From positions 920,919 through 984,918 of the forward strand of contig QANU01011207.1 in the NCBI GenBank assembly GCA_003254905.1: 64,000 nucleotides of DNA, read 5' to 3'. Under the pieces are notes generated by a model. It did not search any database. It was not told the DNA's origin and saw only the letters and a list, made by a program, of their open reading frames with translations. Positions 1 to 13,900 of the stretch are shown here, one piece after another. Both the position numbers and the translations under genes were made by a program. Positions within the stretch are counted from its first letter, which is position 1, and every line of letters starts with the position of its first letter. The DNA is from Nissolia schottii. Lineage: Eukaryota; Streptophyta; Magnoliopsida; Fabales; Fabaceae.

Positions 1-19
1 TATGTATGTATGTATGTAT
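1..19. repeat. (TATG)n microsatellite
   Basis: A short run of perfect tetranucleotide repeats opens the window and may extend further left. Confidence 0.9.
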
Positions 20-3000
20 AGTTAAAAAGGAGGCATATATAACACTATTGTGGTTTCTTCACCTCTAAGAGAGTATAAAATCCAATGAGGAAGACAAAAA
101 AGAAAGTGAGAAAAGAAAACAGAGTTTTCATGGCATTGGCATTTCTTCCTAGCACATCTTGTCTATGTCCCCTTCTCACTCCTGTTTGCATGTGATGAAC
201 TTGTAGCTCTAAGCCAAACATGGAAAATAAAAAAACCCTTCAATGCCACTTTCACTGGCTAACATTGGGCCAGCTATAACTTTGGGTTATAAGATTCCTT
301 ATGGGAGTGAGACTTGCACTTTCAGAGCTTCAAGACCCATCACAATGTTGGGCCCATTCCCTTGGGGGACCATTTTATTTTTGTGTTTTTTTGGGGAAAT
401 TTTATGGCACCTAAAAAGATTTCAAGAGTTTAAAATTCATGTTGACGTAAAAAAATATCATATTATGGCACATAATTTACTTAGATATTATAACGAATTT
501 AATTTGAATTATGTATTATAATATCCGACATGTCACATTTTTTTAGGTGAAATCACTGGTATCTTTTTATTAAAGATAATCTTATTCAAATATTTGAGAT
601 TTCATGAGAAACACTTAAGATAGTGATCAAGAAAAAGAAATATCTGACCATTCCAGCCGACCGTATTTTGATATCTGATCTCCCACATCAACCTAAGTTT
701 TAAAACCCCTTACAAATTTTTTTTTCTGAAGTTCCCTTTTCTCTATCATATCTTTTCACAAGCATCAAAATGACCCTTTAAGTTGAAGTTAAAACAAAAA
801 AGGGGTTACCTACAAACTTAGACCTTTCAAAATGCCATAAGCTTGTAGAATACTAAAGCCAATTTCACATATTGTATATACGCTGGATAACCTTTTTTGA
901 GTAGTGAACTACTACAATGATTTGGTTTTTCTTTCCTTATTTTTTTAACAGCTTCAGTGTGCATTTCAAAGAGGCAGCATCTTCTTTTTATGCAGACAAA
1001 TTTAAGTTTTGAAGCTGACATGCTTGATGTGTCTGTTGAGGTTGTTTGTCTTTTGGGGTGAACTACCATTTTCCATTATGGCTGTCATCTCTAATAATTC
1101 CCATATACTTGTTATCATAATTGTTTGTTACATCTTTATAGCATTAGGTGGTAACTAATAGTTGTAGATGGTACTTGCATCAAACCAATGTGACTTTGAA
1201 TTGATCTTTATATATATGGCAGTATGCTACCAAACCTTTGAGGATGCAACTTCCATATGTTGTCATTATTGTAAAAAAATAATTAAAAAATAAAACTAAT
1301 AAGGGTTGGCGCAAATGGCTAAGAATCGAATCGTACTCAACAAAGAGCACGAATTTGATTCCCACTAGTCGATTTGAGGACCCTTATAAGAACTAGTGAT
1401 TAGCAAAGAGATATTGATTTAAAAACAAAAACTTCGTATTATTGCTATAAAATTCAAGGCAATGTGCCAAAAACCCTAGAAGCTACAATTAACTACAAAC
1501 TCTCCAAAGATTAATTTTAAAAATGACAAAGATACTCTAATTAATTCACTCTTTATTTTTATTTATATTCTTAACCAATGTCTAACTTTCTCACTAATAG
1601 AATCATAATAACCTTTTATTGTTTCTGACTCTATTGAGGTACTGGAGTCTAACCCATATAAATTTTTTGCTAATAAAATAAATTATTTTACAAAATATAA
1701 AATACTAATTAAAGAGAAACTGTAAAAGATTTGTGCACAAGAAACTATGTTAGATGATGATTTTGTCTACGCACAAAATTGATGATAAATACACGAGGTA
1801 GGGTATACCAATGTGGTCCATACCAAAGGTATCACTCACAATGGAGGGCCCAACATGATGAGACATGGCCTTCAAGAGCTTAATTGAATTAAAACTCAGC
1901 TCAAAACACAAGTACATACCTTTTACTTTGTGACACTGCACTTTACTTCTTTTATTTTATGCTTTTTTTTATTTTTGTGACTAGAAGTCATGTAGTAAGA
2001 GACTAAGAGCAAATCTCGTGTGTCAAACCATGTTATATATTTGGAATTAAATGTTACCTTTTCCTTCCATATGCTTTGTCTTTGTTACATGTTCAATGTT
2101 TTTCATTGCTAGTTTGCTAACTAGCTAGTACTTTCCCTTACTAGATAGAACAATTTAATGAGAAGAATAACTGGGAGACATAGATTAAGACACCCCAGAG
2201 GATTTATTTCCAATTCAGGGATCACATCACATGCACCGTCTCATTACTTTCATTCTTATTAGAGAATAATATCTTTAATATCAATTAATGCAGAGAATAT
2301 ATTCAGGGTATATTGTGGACTCAAATTAATTGTCTAATTGAGGAAGCAAATTTCAAGACCCCTGATGTGTCATATTGTTGATGTGCTTAGTTAGGGTTAT
2401 TAGTATTGACCTGGTCTCATACTAGTAGTAGTATTAGTATTTGACCTAATCATTAGAATTATTTTAAAAAAGAAAATAAAATCCTCTTTTAATTTTGTAA
2501 TTATATTTAACTATTCATTTTGGTTCTACTGTACTTTTAAAAATGTTCAATTTAATCCTGTATTTATTAAACGTCAACTAATTTGATCATTTGTTAATCT
2601 TTTAATTATCCTACTAATTGATAGGGTTGACTTGCCAGTTAACTGCAACATCTTAAACTTTTGGCATATTTAGGTTTTGACATTATGGTAAGATCACTTC
2701 AAGTAAGTGGTGAAAGAATTTAATCTTTAAAGTCAAAACTATTAAGAGGGCACACTTCTTCTCTAAACGTCAAATTAGAAAGGCTTTCAACTAATGAAGG
2801 ATAATTAAGTCATTAAAACCCTTCATACAAGATTAGCAATTACATGAACATACCTAAATTTCATTAATGTGCATTTGGTTATAAAGATGCATGTTCTACA
2901 ATGACAAACAAAATCCACATTTTCATTTATTTCAATATGTAGTGCAGAGAAGCCAAAGTCTTATGTTTCAATTTTTTTTTTTTTTTTACTTTGTAGTGTG

Positions 3001-3926
3001 GGGATATAATAATATTCTGCATACTTGTCAGTGAAAAATTGCTTCAACTTTTAGCATGTGATTACTCAGTGAGAATGGCTGAGTTGTTCAAGAAAGTGTT
3101 ACTCCAGTGTCACAACACCAAACTTGCAATGATTAAAAGCAAATCATATTTATAAACTCCATTATTATTTTTTTGGTATGAAACGTCACTCTTCTATACA
3201 ACAATATTTTGGGGGCTAATGCTAATATTATATAAAAACCATTCACTCATTTCTGCATCATTGGATTTTAATTATGAGTTTGTGTTACATGAATCCACAT
3301 ACAAATCCAGTGGCTCTGCACATTTGTTGTCATTTTTTGTCTCCTTAAGTGCTGTCCATACATCATTACCTTAAAATTTGCAAACTTCCTCAAGTTTCTT
3401 AAATCACTTGAATCAACACTTTTCTCAAAGGAAAAAAAAAAAAAAGAAAAAGAAAAATGAAAAATTGCATTTGGAGAAGAGGCAAGAAGAACAAACTAGG
3501 CAAAGGATATATATTAATAAAGTTGTTATCAGCATCCTATATATACATATTGATTCTTCATCTTGGCAATTTAGCACAACATTTTCTAATTCCAATATCA
3601 GTTGAAGAATTTGGCTGAAATTGGTTGTTAAGGCAAATTCTCAACTGTACTAAAAAGTTGTTTCTCCACATATTAACCAAAAGATCAAATAAACAAAATT
3701 GTACTGTTATCTTCTTTTTCTCCTCCTTAACTTGAGATCAAAGCTTGAATGATGCCTCACCAACCACTTATTTCGTTTTCTTAATGGAAAATTTCCATTA
3801 TCCTCCAAGCAGAGAGAAGGATGAAGACAGAGAGAAAAATGAGTGGTTGATAAGAGTTTGGCCTTGTTTTTATCTTCATCTCACTTTGTGCTGCTATTAG
3901 ACCCTCTTTCCTAATTTGCATCATCC
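20..3926. other. AT-rich intergenic DNA, no gene seen
   Basis: No open frame here shows codon structure, a recognisable domain or sensible splice sites. The stretch lies downstream of the MAKR6-like gene. It holds poly-A and poly-T runs (for example around 2972-2987 and 3431-3445) and one degenerate tRNA-like repeat near 1306-1440. The last 150 bases or so before 3926 are probably the 3' UTR of the MAKR6-like gene. Confidence 0.7.
1306..1440 (+). mobile_element. Possible degenerate tRNA-derived SINE
   Basis: TGGCGCAAATGG at about 1306-1317 resembles a pol III A box. A B-box-like AATTTGATTCC follows near 1350-1360, at a spacing normal for a tRNA. An unrelated AT-rich tail follows. No target duplication or full tRNA fold was established, so this could be chance similarity or another dispersed repeat. 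Confidence 0.3.
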
Positions 3927-5064
3927 TTAACTCATTCTTTCTGCAATAGAAAAGAAGTTTTGAAATGCCAATGTTAGTACCAATAAAATTGTATATCAAG
4001 AAAACTGTTAAAGATATAAAATTATTCAATTGTCTCTATCTAACGGTTTAAGCTTTTGAGAGATATGATTCTTGACATGGTATCAGAGAGCTTCTATGAC
4101 CAAGAGGCCTATAATTCGATCCTTGTTGTCTCTCATTTTTAAATATTAAACTTAAATTTTTGGTAGAAATGGTTAAGATGTAAAATCACTCAGTTTAAGC
4201 TTTTGCAAGATACGGTTCTTGAAATGGTATCAGAACTTCTATGACTAAGAGGTGTAAAATTCAATCCTTGTTGACTCTCATTTTCAAATATTAAGCTTAA
4301 GCTTTTGGCAGAAACGATTCTTTTAACAAATTTTGCTCAACTGATATGATACGATATGCATGTGTTAGAGATTTTAACATACCAATTGATCTCTTGCAAT
4401 GAAGAACAGCCTCATAGATTGAGCTCTCAGAATCACAGGACTTTCTCCAATCATCTGCAGAATAAGCCACACTGATCCTTGGAGATGTCTCAGCATAGTA
4501 GCCTCTAATGTTCTTCACTGACTCACTCCTCTTCACAACTTTCTCACCACTTGAACCTGTTTTCTGGCCCCTCAATTTCCTGCACAAAGGCCTCAAGAAA
4601 TTGAGGTACTTCTGGAAAATCCTCCTTGACAATGTCCTGCATCTCTTCAAGGAAGGACACCTTGAATTAACCACCGGAACCGGCGCGGTTGAGGAAGAGG
4701 AAGAGGAGGAGGAAGAAGTGAGGCTTGGATTGGAAATATCTGAGGCCTCAACAAATGCCTCCATCTTCAAAGACTCAACAAAGAGAGGCATGAGGTAACC
4801 ATTTGAGAAAAGCTCATCTGCATCAACAAGGGTGAGACTTGAACTTGAATTTGGGAAATCAAACTTGAAAGAATGATCATGAGAGTTTCTGAAGAATCTC
4901 TTTGAAGGTGGCATCCTTGGATCCATCTCAATGAATGAGGAGGCTTCATCAGAGGCATCAAGGGAAGTTCTGAGGGAATTGTCTAGGCTCTCTAGTGAAG
5001 GTTTGAGGTTCACTAGCCAGCTATATGAGAAGCTCTCAATTGAAAGAGGCTGAGAAGTTTCCAT
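3927..5064 (-). CDS. MAKR6: Membrane-associated kinase regulator 6-like protein
   Basis: Two coding exons, 5064-4383 and 3940-3927, give about 231 residues. The protein opens METSQPLSIESFSYSWL, the conserved MAKR start. It has an acidic, Ser-rich middle with a serine run near residue 120, a basic stretch rich in Arg and Lys (residues 135-180), and ends CKRSI plus a few residues. MAKR proteins are related to BKI1 and act at the plasma membrane on receptor kinase signalling. The role of MAKR6 itself is poorly known. The donor at 4382 (TTG/GTATGT) and the acceptor TTGCAG before 3940 leave only 14 coding bases in the last exon. Without splicing, the frame runs to 4297 with a non-conserved tail. 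Its intron carries a tandem repeat. In Arabidopsis, MAKR6 also lies beside the plastid pyruvate kinase gene. Confidence 0.85.
4041..4318. repeat. Two tandem ~147-bp repeats in the MAKR6 intron
   Basis: The unit starting TTTAAGCTTTTG at 4047 recurs at 4194, with about 80% similarity by eye. Each copy contains TGGTATCAGA, resembling the primer-binding site of plant LTR retroelements, followed by an ATTCGATCCTTG-like or AATTCAATCCTTG-like stretch. It may be a remnant of such an element or another dispersed repeat. The family was not identified. Confidence 0.6.
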
Positions 5065-5203
5065 GGCTTCTTCTTCTAAATTCTAAGAACTCTCTCTTTC
5101 TCTCAAAGGAAAATGATGAAAATTATTGGAACAAGTTTTTTGGATTAATGAAGCTAAGCAAAGCTTTCTCTTCTTATGCAGCATATCTTTTAACTTGTGT
5201 GGG

Positions 5204-5213
5204 TATTTATATA
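5204..5213 (-). promoter_or_regulatory. Putative TATA box of the MAKR6-like gene
   Basis: On the minus strand TATATAAATA lies about 140 bases upstream of the ATG, which suits a 5' UTR of roughly 110 bases. It is a sequence match only. Confidence 0.5.
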
Positions 5214-6387
5214 CACATAGTTAGGCTGTGTCTGTGGTGCAACTTGCTAAGAAGGGTGCACCAACAATTAAAATTTATGGTTAAGATTTGGGATAGATTA
5301 TCTGTTCACTCACACGCCTTTGGTGTATTCTACAGCTCAACTCTGTCATCCTCTCTCAGTTTTTAGCAGTTAGAATACCTTAAAAAGGATTTATTTAATA
5401 TTCTTTTTTGAATTTTAGAAGTGACTAGATTTTATCAACATTATATTCAAAATATTTCATTTAATTTCGAGATTTTGCATATAAAATCTTGTTACTTTTC
5501 AAATGCATTTAATCACATGTTTGTGAAGTTTGGCTAATTATTATAATGCGATTTGATGTATCGAATCACCTTGTGATCTTCTTTGATGCATCAGAAGGTC
5601 TACCGTGTACTGTATCACACAAGGTGCACCATAACATCCTCCTATATTATATACCTCAATATCATCTCTCTTCAACAGTTGGGTATATGGCTGTCTGGCT
5701 AGAGACAATTAAATTTAATAATTGGAAATTGAAAAAAGAAGAAAAAGGAACAGAAATGTGAGCCCCCCACTAGGCCCATAATGTCTTGTTGCATCAGTAG
5801 TTAACCTCACCCTTCCTTTATAATCATTTGCAGCTTTAAATTTTATTTTTTATTTTTTATTTTTTATTTTTTACAAAAAGGAGGTTGGTTTGTTTCTAGA
5901 ACTAGGACTAATTTATGATATCACATTCTAATTTAATGAAAAAGCATAAGGAGAGGTTCATGCATGTCCTTTACAAATTAGGCACATTAAGAATCCAGAA
6001 AAAATTAATCACAATCAGTCTTTTAGTGATTTAGAATAATATTGCCTTTAAGCTTTTGTTTCAGTATATCAAAAGTCTCTGAATTGAGGGGGGGAAATAA
6101 AATAATTGGTTTAAATCCTCTGAATTTGTTCTGTCATAAACCAATGTTCTAAAACAATAATATTAATGTTGATTTTTTTTCCTTAGTGTGAATGACTTGT
6201 TTGGTGGTTGTCTTCTTGTGTTGTGTTTGTGAATATTTTGGATGGATATGACCAATTTAGAAGGGGTGATTTCATCACTTTGATGATCACATCCCAACTG
6301 CTTCAACATAAGGTTGAACAAAAAGGGATAAAATATCCCATTGCACCATATATATTATTATTGTTATTTGCATATGTTACCTAAAAT

Positions 6388-6776
6388 GACATTGATATGC
6401 ATATTTTATTGGAACATTATTATATGCATGAGATACTCAAGAGACATCATTATTGTTTCAGGAAAAGAAGAAAAAAGCTTTGTTCCATAGGTCTATAGAG
6501 TCATGCAACTTTTATTTATTTATTTATTTTAACTATATGCCAGATTGGAGTCTTATCTAAGACACATGATACTAAATATATCATGAAATTATATTATTAG
6601 TTAGCCTCTCCATTGAAATATATTCTTCTGGCAAAATCTATACCTAGTGGGGGCAAAATGTCTACAACAATTAATTCTTTGAAAGAAAATTTTCCTCTTT
6701 GATTTGGTTGGTAAATCTTTTATAATGAAGGCAAAATCGTGTTCTGCATTCACGTAAGGATAGTTTATTTGATAAT
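6388..6776. repeat. Duplicated non-coding block, copy 1
   Basis: This block matches 9042-9430 almost base for base over about 390 bases, with small gaps. Both include ATGCATGAGATACTC, CATAGGTCTATAGAGTCATGC-like text and CTGCATTCACGTAAGGATAG. Neither copy encodes a protein. No terminal repeats or target duplications were recognised. Confidence 0.8.
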
Positions 6777-8844
6777 TCATCAATTAGAATGAATTTGTAT
6801 ATTTTCTTTTGGTGGAAACCATAAGTATCCTCCTAAGCAGGATTATTGGACTGGTCAAAACTTTTGCTATAGGTGGGTTTTATTGTGTCCTAAGGGAACC
6901 ATGCCCTCTTATCTTAAAAAATGCAATTAAACGTTATATTAATTTAAAATTTGTCAAATAATTATGAGAATATTGATAATAAAACTTTAATTTACATTTA
7001 GTTATATAATTTTTTTAATATTTAATTTTAAAAATTGAATCTTTAAATTTGAACTAAAATGGTTGAAAAAACTTAAATAACCATGTAATTTAAAATTTTG
7101 ACTTTTGATAATAAATATTGAAAAATCTAATTTTTTTAGATAAGTACAGTGACTTCTTTTATTAACAGAACCCATAACGAGAATAGAAGTACCCCTAAAA
7201 CAATATTTGTAACCCGCCGAGACTATTATGAATATCTTATGATTATTTGATGATTTTTAAGTTGATACAATGTTTAATTGCATTTATTTAGGTGAGATGG
7301 TACGGTGTTCCAAAGGATCAAGGTTATAAAAAGCAAGAGTTCACTTAAAAGTGCTCGAGACCTTGTAAAAAAACAAAGCATAAAAACACAAATGTTATTT
7401 ATTATAAAGAAAATAATTTTAAAAATAATATAATAAATTATTTATATTGATACATAAATATTTAAATTATGTTTTGAACCTAAAATCACACAAATTTCGT
7501 TACATAATATGGTCACAATTCACCACCAATTTAAAAAAGGGGTCAATTAATTTACCGTTATAATGCTAATCAAAAGACCACGTTGCATGAATTACTTGGT
7601 TGAAGGTTGAAGAAACGATGCATTTTTCAAGGTGACGTGATGCTTTTCTTCGGCATGATGTGATGCAACTTCCCTCTAAGATGCATGAGTGACTCAAGTG
7701 CGACAACATGAGTGGATGAGCAAATGATTGGAGTAGAGAAGTCAAGTGAAAATAGTTGTCAAAAAGACTCAAAAATATATTAAAGCATTAGGGTAACAAA
7801 AATCTCAATTTTTTTTAAAGAAGACAAGAAAATCTATTTTAGTTGGCTTTCATTGCAAAATTGACTCAATTTATGATCCCACAAAAAAAAAATGAATGCC
7901 CGTTTAATTGCTCATTTAAGGTACAAATATAAAATCTTTGTTTCTTTAATTAAAAGTGAGCTTTTAAAACTTTTATCACTTTATAATGTAAAACATATTA
8001 CTTTTATTTCACTACACTTTTGAGTAATATCCATAACATATTAAAGTGTCAAAAATGTAAAAACTATCACTTTGTAATAAGTTTTAAAACAAATTTTATC
8101 TACCTTACTATGGGCATTAGAATCCACCGGCCTTCTCTTTAAAATTTTAACACAATTACATATCCAGATCGAGACCTCTATGTATATGATAGCAAAGAAA
8201 TTATAAGAGTGGCTACACTAAGTAAGAAAGAGACATGAAAAATTTGAACTTAGTAGTTGTATTAGTTTAGGAAACTCAAAAGTATTAGTTGCTTCCTAAA
8301 ATTTGAACTAATGCTCATATCCAACTTGATCAAAGTTAGTTACTATCTCAAAATATCCGTTGTTGGTACTTTTTTATATACTCTTTTCCAAATATCTATA
8401 ATACTTAATTTGTGTTCGAAAAAATTAAAAAATTAAATTTATTTTAATAATTTTTTTTTATAATCGATTATGTAAAAGTTAATTTATATTTAGATATTTT
8501 AGTTGAAATTTTTTTAAGATAATTTATTTTATTTTAATTGTATAAAAAAATTACTGCTGGATGATAAAATTATTAAAAAATATATGAAATAATTATTTAT
8601 ATTATATAATATTTGATAATTAAAGTGAATTTTGTAAAAACATATCATTGTGAAATAGCTTTCATATCAAAATGTCCAAAAAATAACTTTAAATTATTGT
8701 GACAAAGCAACTGATATTTATCTAAAGAAAACTGTTACTTATTTCACATAATCTTCCCAAACATGCTTGATTTTTGTTAAAACAGCTTTCATCGAAAGTA
8801 AAAGCTCTTTCACAAGCTTCCCAAACATGCACCTGCAACACACA

Positions 8845-9045
8845 CATAACACAAGTAAGATAAGATAACAAAGGTAAAAAGGACAACAATGTGCATGTTC
8901 TCTTCTTTAATGGCAAGTAGAAATGGATAAATTTACTTGATTAATTACATTACCCCCTAGAGCACTTGTCACACGTATCTGTATTTTTCTGTTTGAAGCT
9001 AAGAGAAGAAAAAAATATCACGAGGTTTTCATGGCAAGGAAATGA
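8845..9045. repeat. Three-copy non-coding repeat, copy a
   Basis: Contains CCCCTAGAGCACTTGTCA followed by CACGTATCTGTATTTTT, and later GAGGTTTTCATGG. The same ordered motifs recur at 9900-10200 (partial) and 10578-10980. It directly abuts the copy-2 block at 9042. Confidence 0.75.
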
Positions 9046-9430
9046 CATCGATATGCATATTTTAGTGGAACATTATATATGCATGAGATACTCTAGAGAC
9101 AGCATTATTGTTTTAGGAAAGAGAAAAAGCATTGCTCCATAGGTCTCTATAGAGTCATGCATTGTTCTTTCTTTTTTAAAAAAAATAATTACACTATAGG
9201 TCAGATTAATGGAGTCTTATCCAAGACACATGATACTAAATATATCAAGAATTTAATGTTATAAGTAAGTGTCTCGATTGAAATATTCCACTGGCAAATC
9301 TATACCTAGCTAGTGGGGCAAAATGTCTACAACAATTACTTCCTTGAAAGATAAGTTTCCCTTGATTCAGTGGATAAATCTTTTATAACAAGGGCAAATC
9401 ATGTTCTGCATTCACGTAAGGATAGTTTAT
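9042..9430. repeat. Duplicated non-coding block, copy 2
   Basis: Second copy of the 6388-6776 block, in the same orientation about 2.65 kb downstream. It keeps the order of all motifs but differs by scattered substitutions and short indels. Confidence 0.8.
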
Positions 9431-9899
9431 TTTAAAAATTCAAGATCTATTACTATCATGATTGTAGACAGGAAAAAAAGAAATTATAAGAATAGTTACA
9501 TAAGTAAAATTAACAGGTGAGTAACAGGAAAAAAATATTATTATAAATAGAATTTAATTGTTATATTACACAGACAATATTATTCAATCAAATTTTATCA
9601 CACAAATAAAAATAATTGACTAATTTATTTATTATTTTAAAAATTATTTATATAAAATAATTTAATTGAATAACAACGTATAATATTATAACATAGCTAG
9701 CCATTGCACTTTAGAAATAATGGATTGAGAATAGAAATGTTTTCATTTCATAAAATGTAACTTATATGCTCACATACTATAAGGTCAAGTCATTCTTACA
9801 TTCTCCATGTAAAAAAATTATTTTATATTCTACGTAATATGAGAATCATTAACTTTTCTTCTTCCAAAAATAAGTGATTTTTATCTTATGTGAAGTATC

Positions 9900-10200
9900 A
9901 AGTGATTTCTTTCATAAAAAATATAACAATTTCTTTTATAAAGTTGAAGTTAGAATATCTCAAAATATCTTATGGTGGTAGCTTTTATATACCTTTTCAG
10001 ATAAAAGGCATACAGATATGAATTAGAAACCAATTGAAAAGAACTATATATAGTACTTGCAACATACAACATAAGATAACAAATGTTAAAAAAAAGACAT
10101 GCAATAATGTGCATGTTTCCTTCTTTAAAGGAGAAATGGATAAATTAGTTGACATTAACCCCTAGAGCACTTGTCAGACGTATATTTAAAATTCAAAGCA
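9900..10200. repeat. Three-copy non-coding repeat, copy b
   Basis: Shares AAAATATCTTATG, GAATTAGAAACCAATTG, GTGCATG and CCCCTAGAGCACTTGTCA with copy c, in the same order. It lacks the GAGGTTTTCATGG end. Confidence 0.75.
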
Positions 10201-10577
10201 AATTGTTAAGGGTAACAACCAAGAAGTTATTCAACTTTCAAGAACTATGTTCCAATAGTCATATTAATTTATGATGAATGATTAAATTAATTCGTAAAAA
10301 AGTTCATAAAATCTTATTTATTAGTAATTTCTTTCGACCAAAATCAGACACAGATTATTCTCTTCTTCAGGCGGATTTACTTTTTAAAAACTTCAAAACT
10401 TAGATTAATCTTAATGGTGAATTTTAGATTAATCTTAATGGTGAATTGCTGGAAACTCATGAACAACTAATGAAAGCAATTAACACTTTATGGACAAGGT
10501 GGCTTTTGATCCTATTCAAATACTTGCAAAGATTTCATATTCTTTTTTTTTTTCTATCCATTTGGATAACAATATGG

Positions 10578-10980
10578 TGTAATTTCTTCCATAAAAGATA
10601 TAATTATAATTACTCCTATAAAGTCAAAGTTAGATTTACGTACTGTCTCAAAATATCTTATGTTGGTACCTTTTTTCTACGTTTTAAGATAAAAAGCATA
10701 CAAACATGAATTAGAAACCAATTGCAAAGAACTATAAAGTACTTATTGCAACATAGAAGATAAGGTAACAAAGGTTAAAAAGACAATATATCGTGCATGC
10801 TTTCTTCTTTAAAGTCAAGCACAAATGGATAATTACTTGACTACATTAACCCCTAGAGCACTTGTCACACGTATCTGTATTTTTGTGCTTGAATCATATA
10901 TTTAAATCTACACAAAAAATCAGAAATCTAATTAAGAGAGAAGAAAAAATATCGACGAGGTTTTCATGGTAAGGAAATTT
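10578..10980. repeat. Three-copy non-coding repeat, copy c
   Basis: The fullest copy. It runs from AATTTCTTCCATAAAAGA through CCCCTAGAGCACTTGTCA to GAGGTTTTCATGG. Copies b and c share their first part and copies a and c their last part. The array therefore grew by unequal local duplication (inference). Confidence 0.75.
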
Positions 10981-13900
10981 CAGGCTTTTTCATCCACTAC
11001 CACCTATTTGTGGTGCTCCATATTACAAAATCTTCCTATATTTTCAAATTATGTTAGTGAATCAAACTATGTCCTTTTCATCCCGAGAAGAACTAGTTAG
11101 TTTTTTTTTTTTTTTTATTGAAAAGTTTGGATGAGGGTATAGACATCTGTATCTCACTAGAGACAGGATATATGTTTTTAGACTCTTTGAACGCTTACAA
11201 AAATACTTACAGATTATCCATTAATAACTCTCTCACCTTAAACCTTAACCAACTATATTGTTATTTGTAGGCATTTTTTAAAAGACCAATTAGTCATGAA
11301 TTATAAAAAATTGCAGACAAGGGCCCCGGGGGGTGTCGGATAAGGAAGTAGACATGAACAAAGGTTTTAAGGACAAAAGCCACAAAGCCAGGATAGCAGA
11401 GTGACTTGAAACCAATTGGTCCCCTTCTCTTATGTCCCCATTTAAAGACAAATAAGTATTGGCTGCTAAATCCAAACACTCATTAATGTAGTCTAATTCT
11501 TGAAAACAACCTTACACCATTCATGCAAGTACACACACCATCATGATGAACCAACCTTAGGAAAAACAACGCAAGAATTTTATTTTTTTTTATTATTAAT
11601 TTACTTTTGCAATAAGAGTTATATATGGTTTTGTATAGATAAACTTCACAGTTTGGAGGAATCAAAAGCCAGCTAGCTCAAATAGAGATGTATTTGTCAA
11701 TGAGTCTCATTTTTGGGGGGCCATAGAGGTATGAGGATGTCAGAGTGCAATTGTAATCCTACAATATATTCTATGCTGCTTAAATGAAGCCACAAATTTT
11801 TTAGTTTCATAAATGTCTTTTAACTTTAACTGTCGAGAGACCATAACCATATCACTTCTGATTTCTTTTTTAATATTATCTTTCATTTCGATAATTCAAT
11901 GAAAGGCTTGGTTCCAAAACGAGTAAATAAAGTATAAAAGATGATACTATTAAGACTTAACAATATTTAACTCATATAAGTTGTCTTATTAAAAATTTTC
12001 AAAGGACAATCTAGTAAAACAAAATTCGAGAGAGAGCAAAAGAATACAACAACCTATATAATTTAAGGCACCATCCTAACTTAGTCTTAAAAATAGAATT
12101 TCAAGTGTGAGAGATAAAATTCTGCATCAATTAAAAATAAACTGGGTGAAAAGTATAAACAAAAAGATTCATGTATTATTGCATTAAGGTTGTGACTCAT
12201 TTTTCATTTAGCTTATCGAATTAGATCTTTTTGCATTTTAAACTTCCCACATCACTTTATCAATAAGTGATATAAGCTTAGGAATTGGACAAAATGACAA
12301 AGACACACAAGGATAGAATTTTTTTTAATATTTGTTTGCACCTCGTTAAAGTTTGGATATAAGAGACATAAAATTTCAGTTTAAGGGAAGACAAACTTGG
12401 GGCCTAACACAATCTAAGAGTTAGTAATTTGACAAGACGAATTCCACATGGCTTAAGAATGTGAGCTAAGTAAAAATTACATAAATCGAAGGACCTTTAC
12501 TTTTGGTCAAGATCTGTTGTATCCGGTACCTATTGATATAGATGTCTTCAAATTTTGGCTTCCCTGCCACCACTTTACACAATACAGGCATGTAAACCTC
12601 AAAGATATCTAGGTTGGATGGATGTTTTCTAAAAAATTCACGTGAAACTTGTAAAACAAACTGGGGATGTTGGTTTCATATTGTACCTAGCTGCCATCAG
12701 TGTGCTATCGTTTTTGGAAGTACCACACAAACACTGATGTCAACAGTTGTTAAAAGTATGGACAAAAGTGGTAAAGCCAGTTCCCACCTTGCTCCTTTTT
12801 AATCTTTCATGAGTAGAAAGTGGGACATGGAATTTTTTAATTTTTTTTAGTTTTTTTTTTTTGGTTGAAATGAAGCGGCATCCTTTTATAAATGACATCT
12901 TGGTCAAGGCATTAGGGGAAAGAGGAACTCAACTTGGGTACGTAACATATGGTTTGAGATGGTGCCAACAAGAACAAAATAGTCACCAACTATTATTTCA
13001 TAAGATCTAGAAATACATAATTAAGCATTCTACAACAAACTATGCAAATAGCATTACAAATCCTCAGCATGTTAAATTTTTTTATTTTGAAAAAAAGTGC
13101 CTAGGCAATAGCTAGTGAAGTAATTAAGGAGTAGTATAATGCACCATACACAATAAATCATTAACCTTTATTAATTAATGTGTCAAACATTAAATAGGTC
13201 AAAATAAAAAAAAATGGGTCACTACAAGAACATACAAAATTTCTCGTGACAACTGATTTGTAAGGGTGTAAACGACGTAGCCTAAATGACATGACATCAA
13301 ACTACCAATCCTTAAAGTTTGAACTTGTCATATGAAGACTTTGCAATTGCTAAAATTGACTTGGTCAAGACTCAAGAGGTTGTATTACAAAGCAAATTGG
13401 CCATCGTATGAGAGAGAATCCTTTCTCTAAACCATGTTGTGTTGGCCAAAAGCACAACTATGCAAAGAAGATCTTATCTACCAAAATTATAAGACAATCC
13501 AACTTAGTTTGATGTTCTAGATATGATGCAAGTTATACCAAGAAACCGACTAACATGATAAAGTAACAATAAATTAAAGTCTCAAACTCTCCAAAAAGAT
13601 TGGAGTCAATAAACTCATTCTAGTATATCTTCTACAAATTAGAGGCTAAAGTGTTTAGTAATAAATCTACTAATTATATATATATATATATATATTATTT
13701 TGAAAAATGGAGCATATAAATTTAGTCAGTGGCTATATAAGGATGCTCTTAACTGGTATAAAAGTTAGGATAAATTATGCTAATAAGAGATCTCTTATGA
13801 TTAAATGATATTACGTACACTACTAAATCTACAAAAACTACATTGAACTCTCTTAAAAATAGATAATATTACACTTATATCCCTTATATTTTAATAGAAT

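Noticed and set aside
3781-4029. An 82-codon minus-strand frame downstream of MAKR6
   Set aside because: It spans the MAKR6 acceptor and the presumed 3' UTR. The real coding use here is the 14 bases to 3927.
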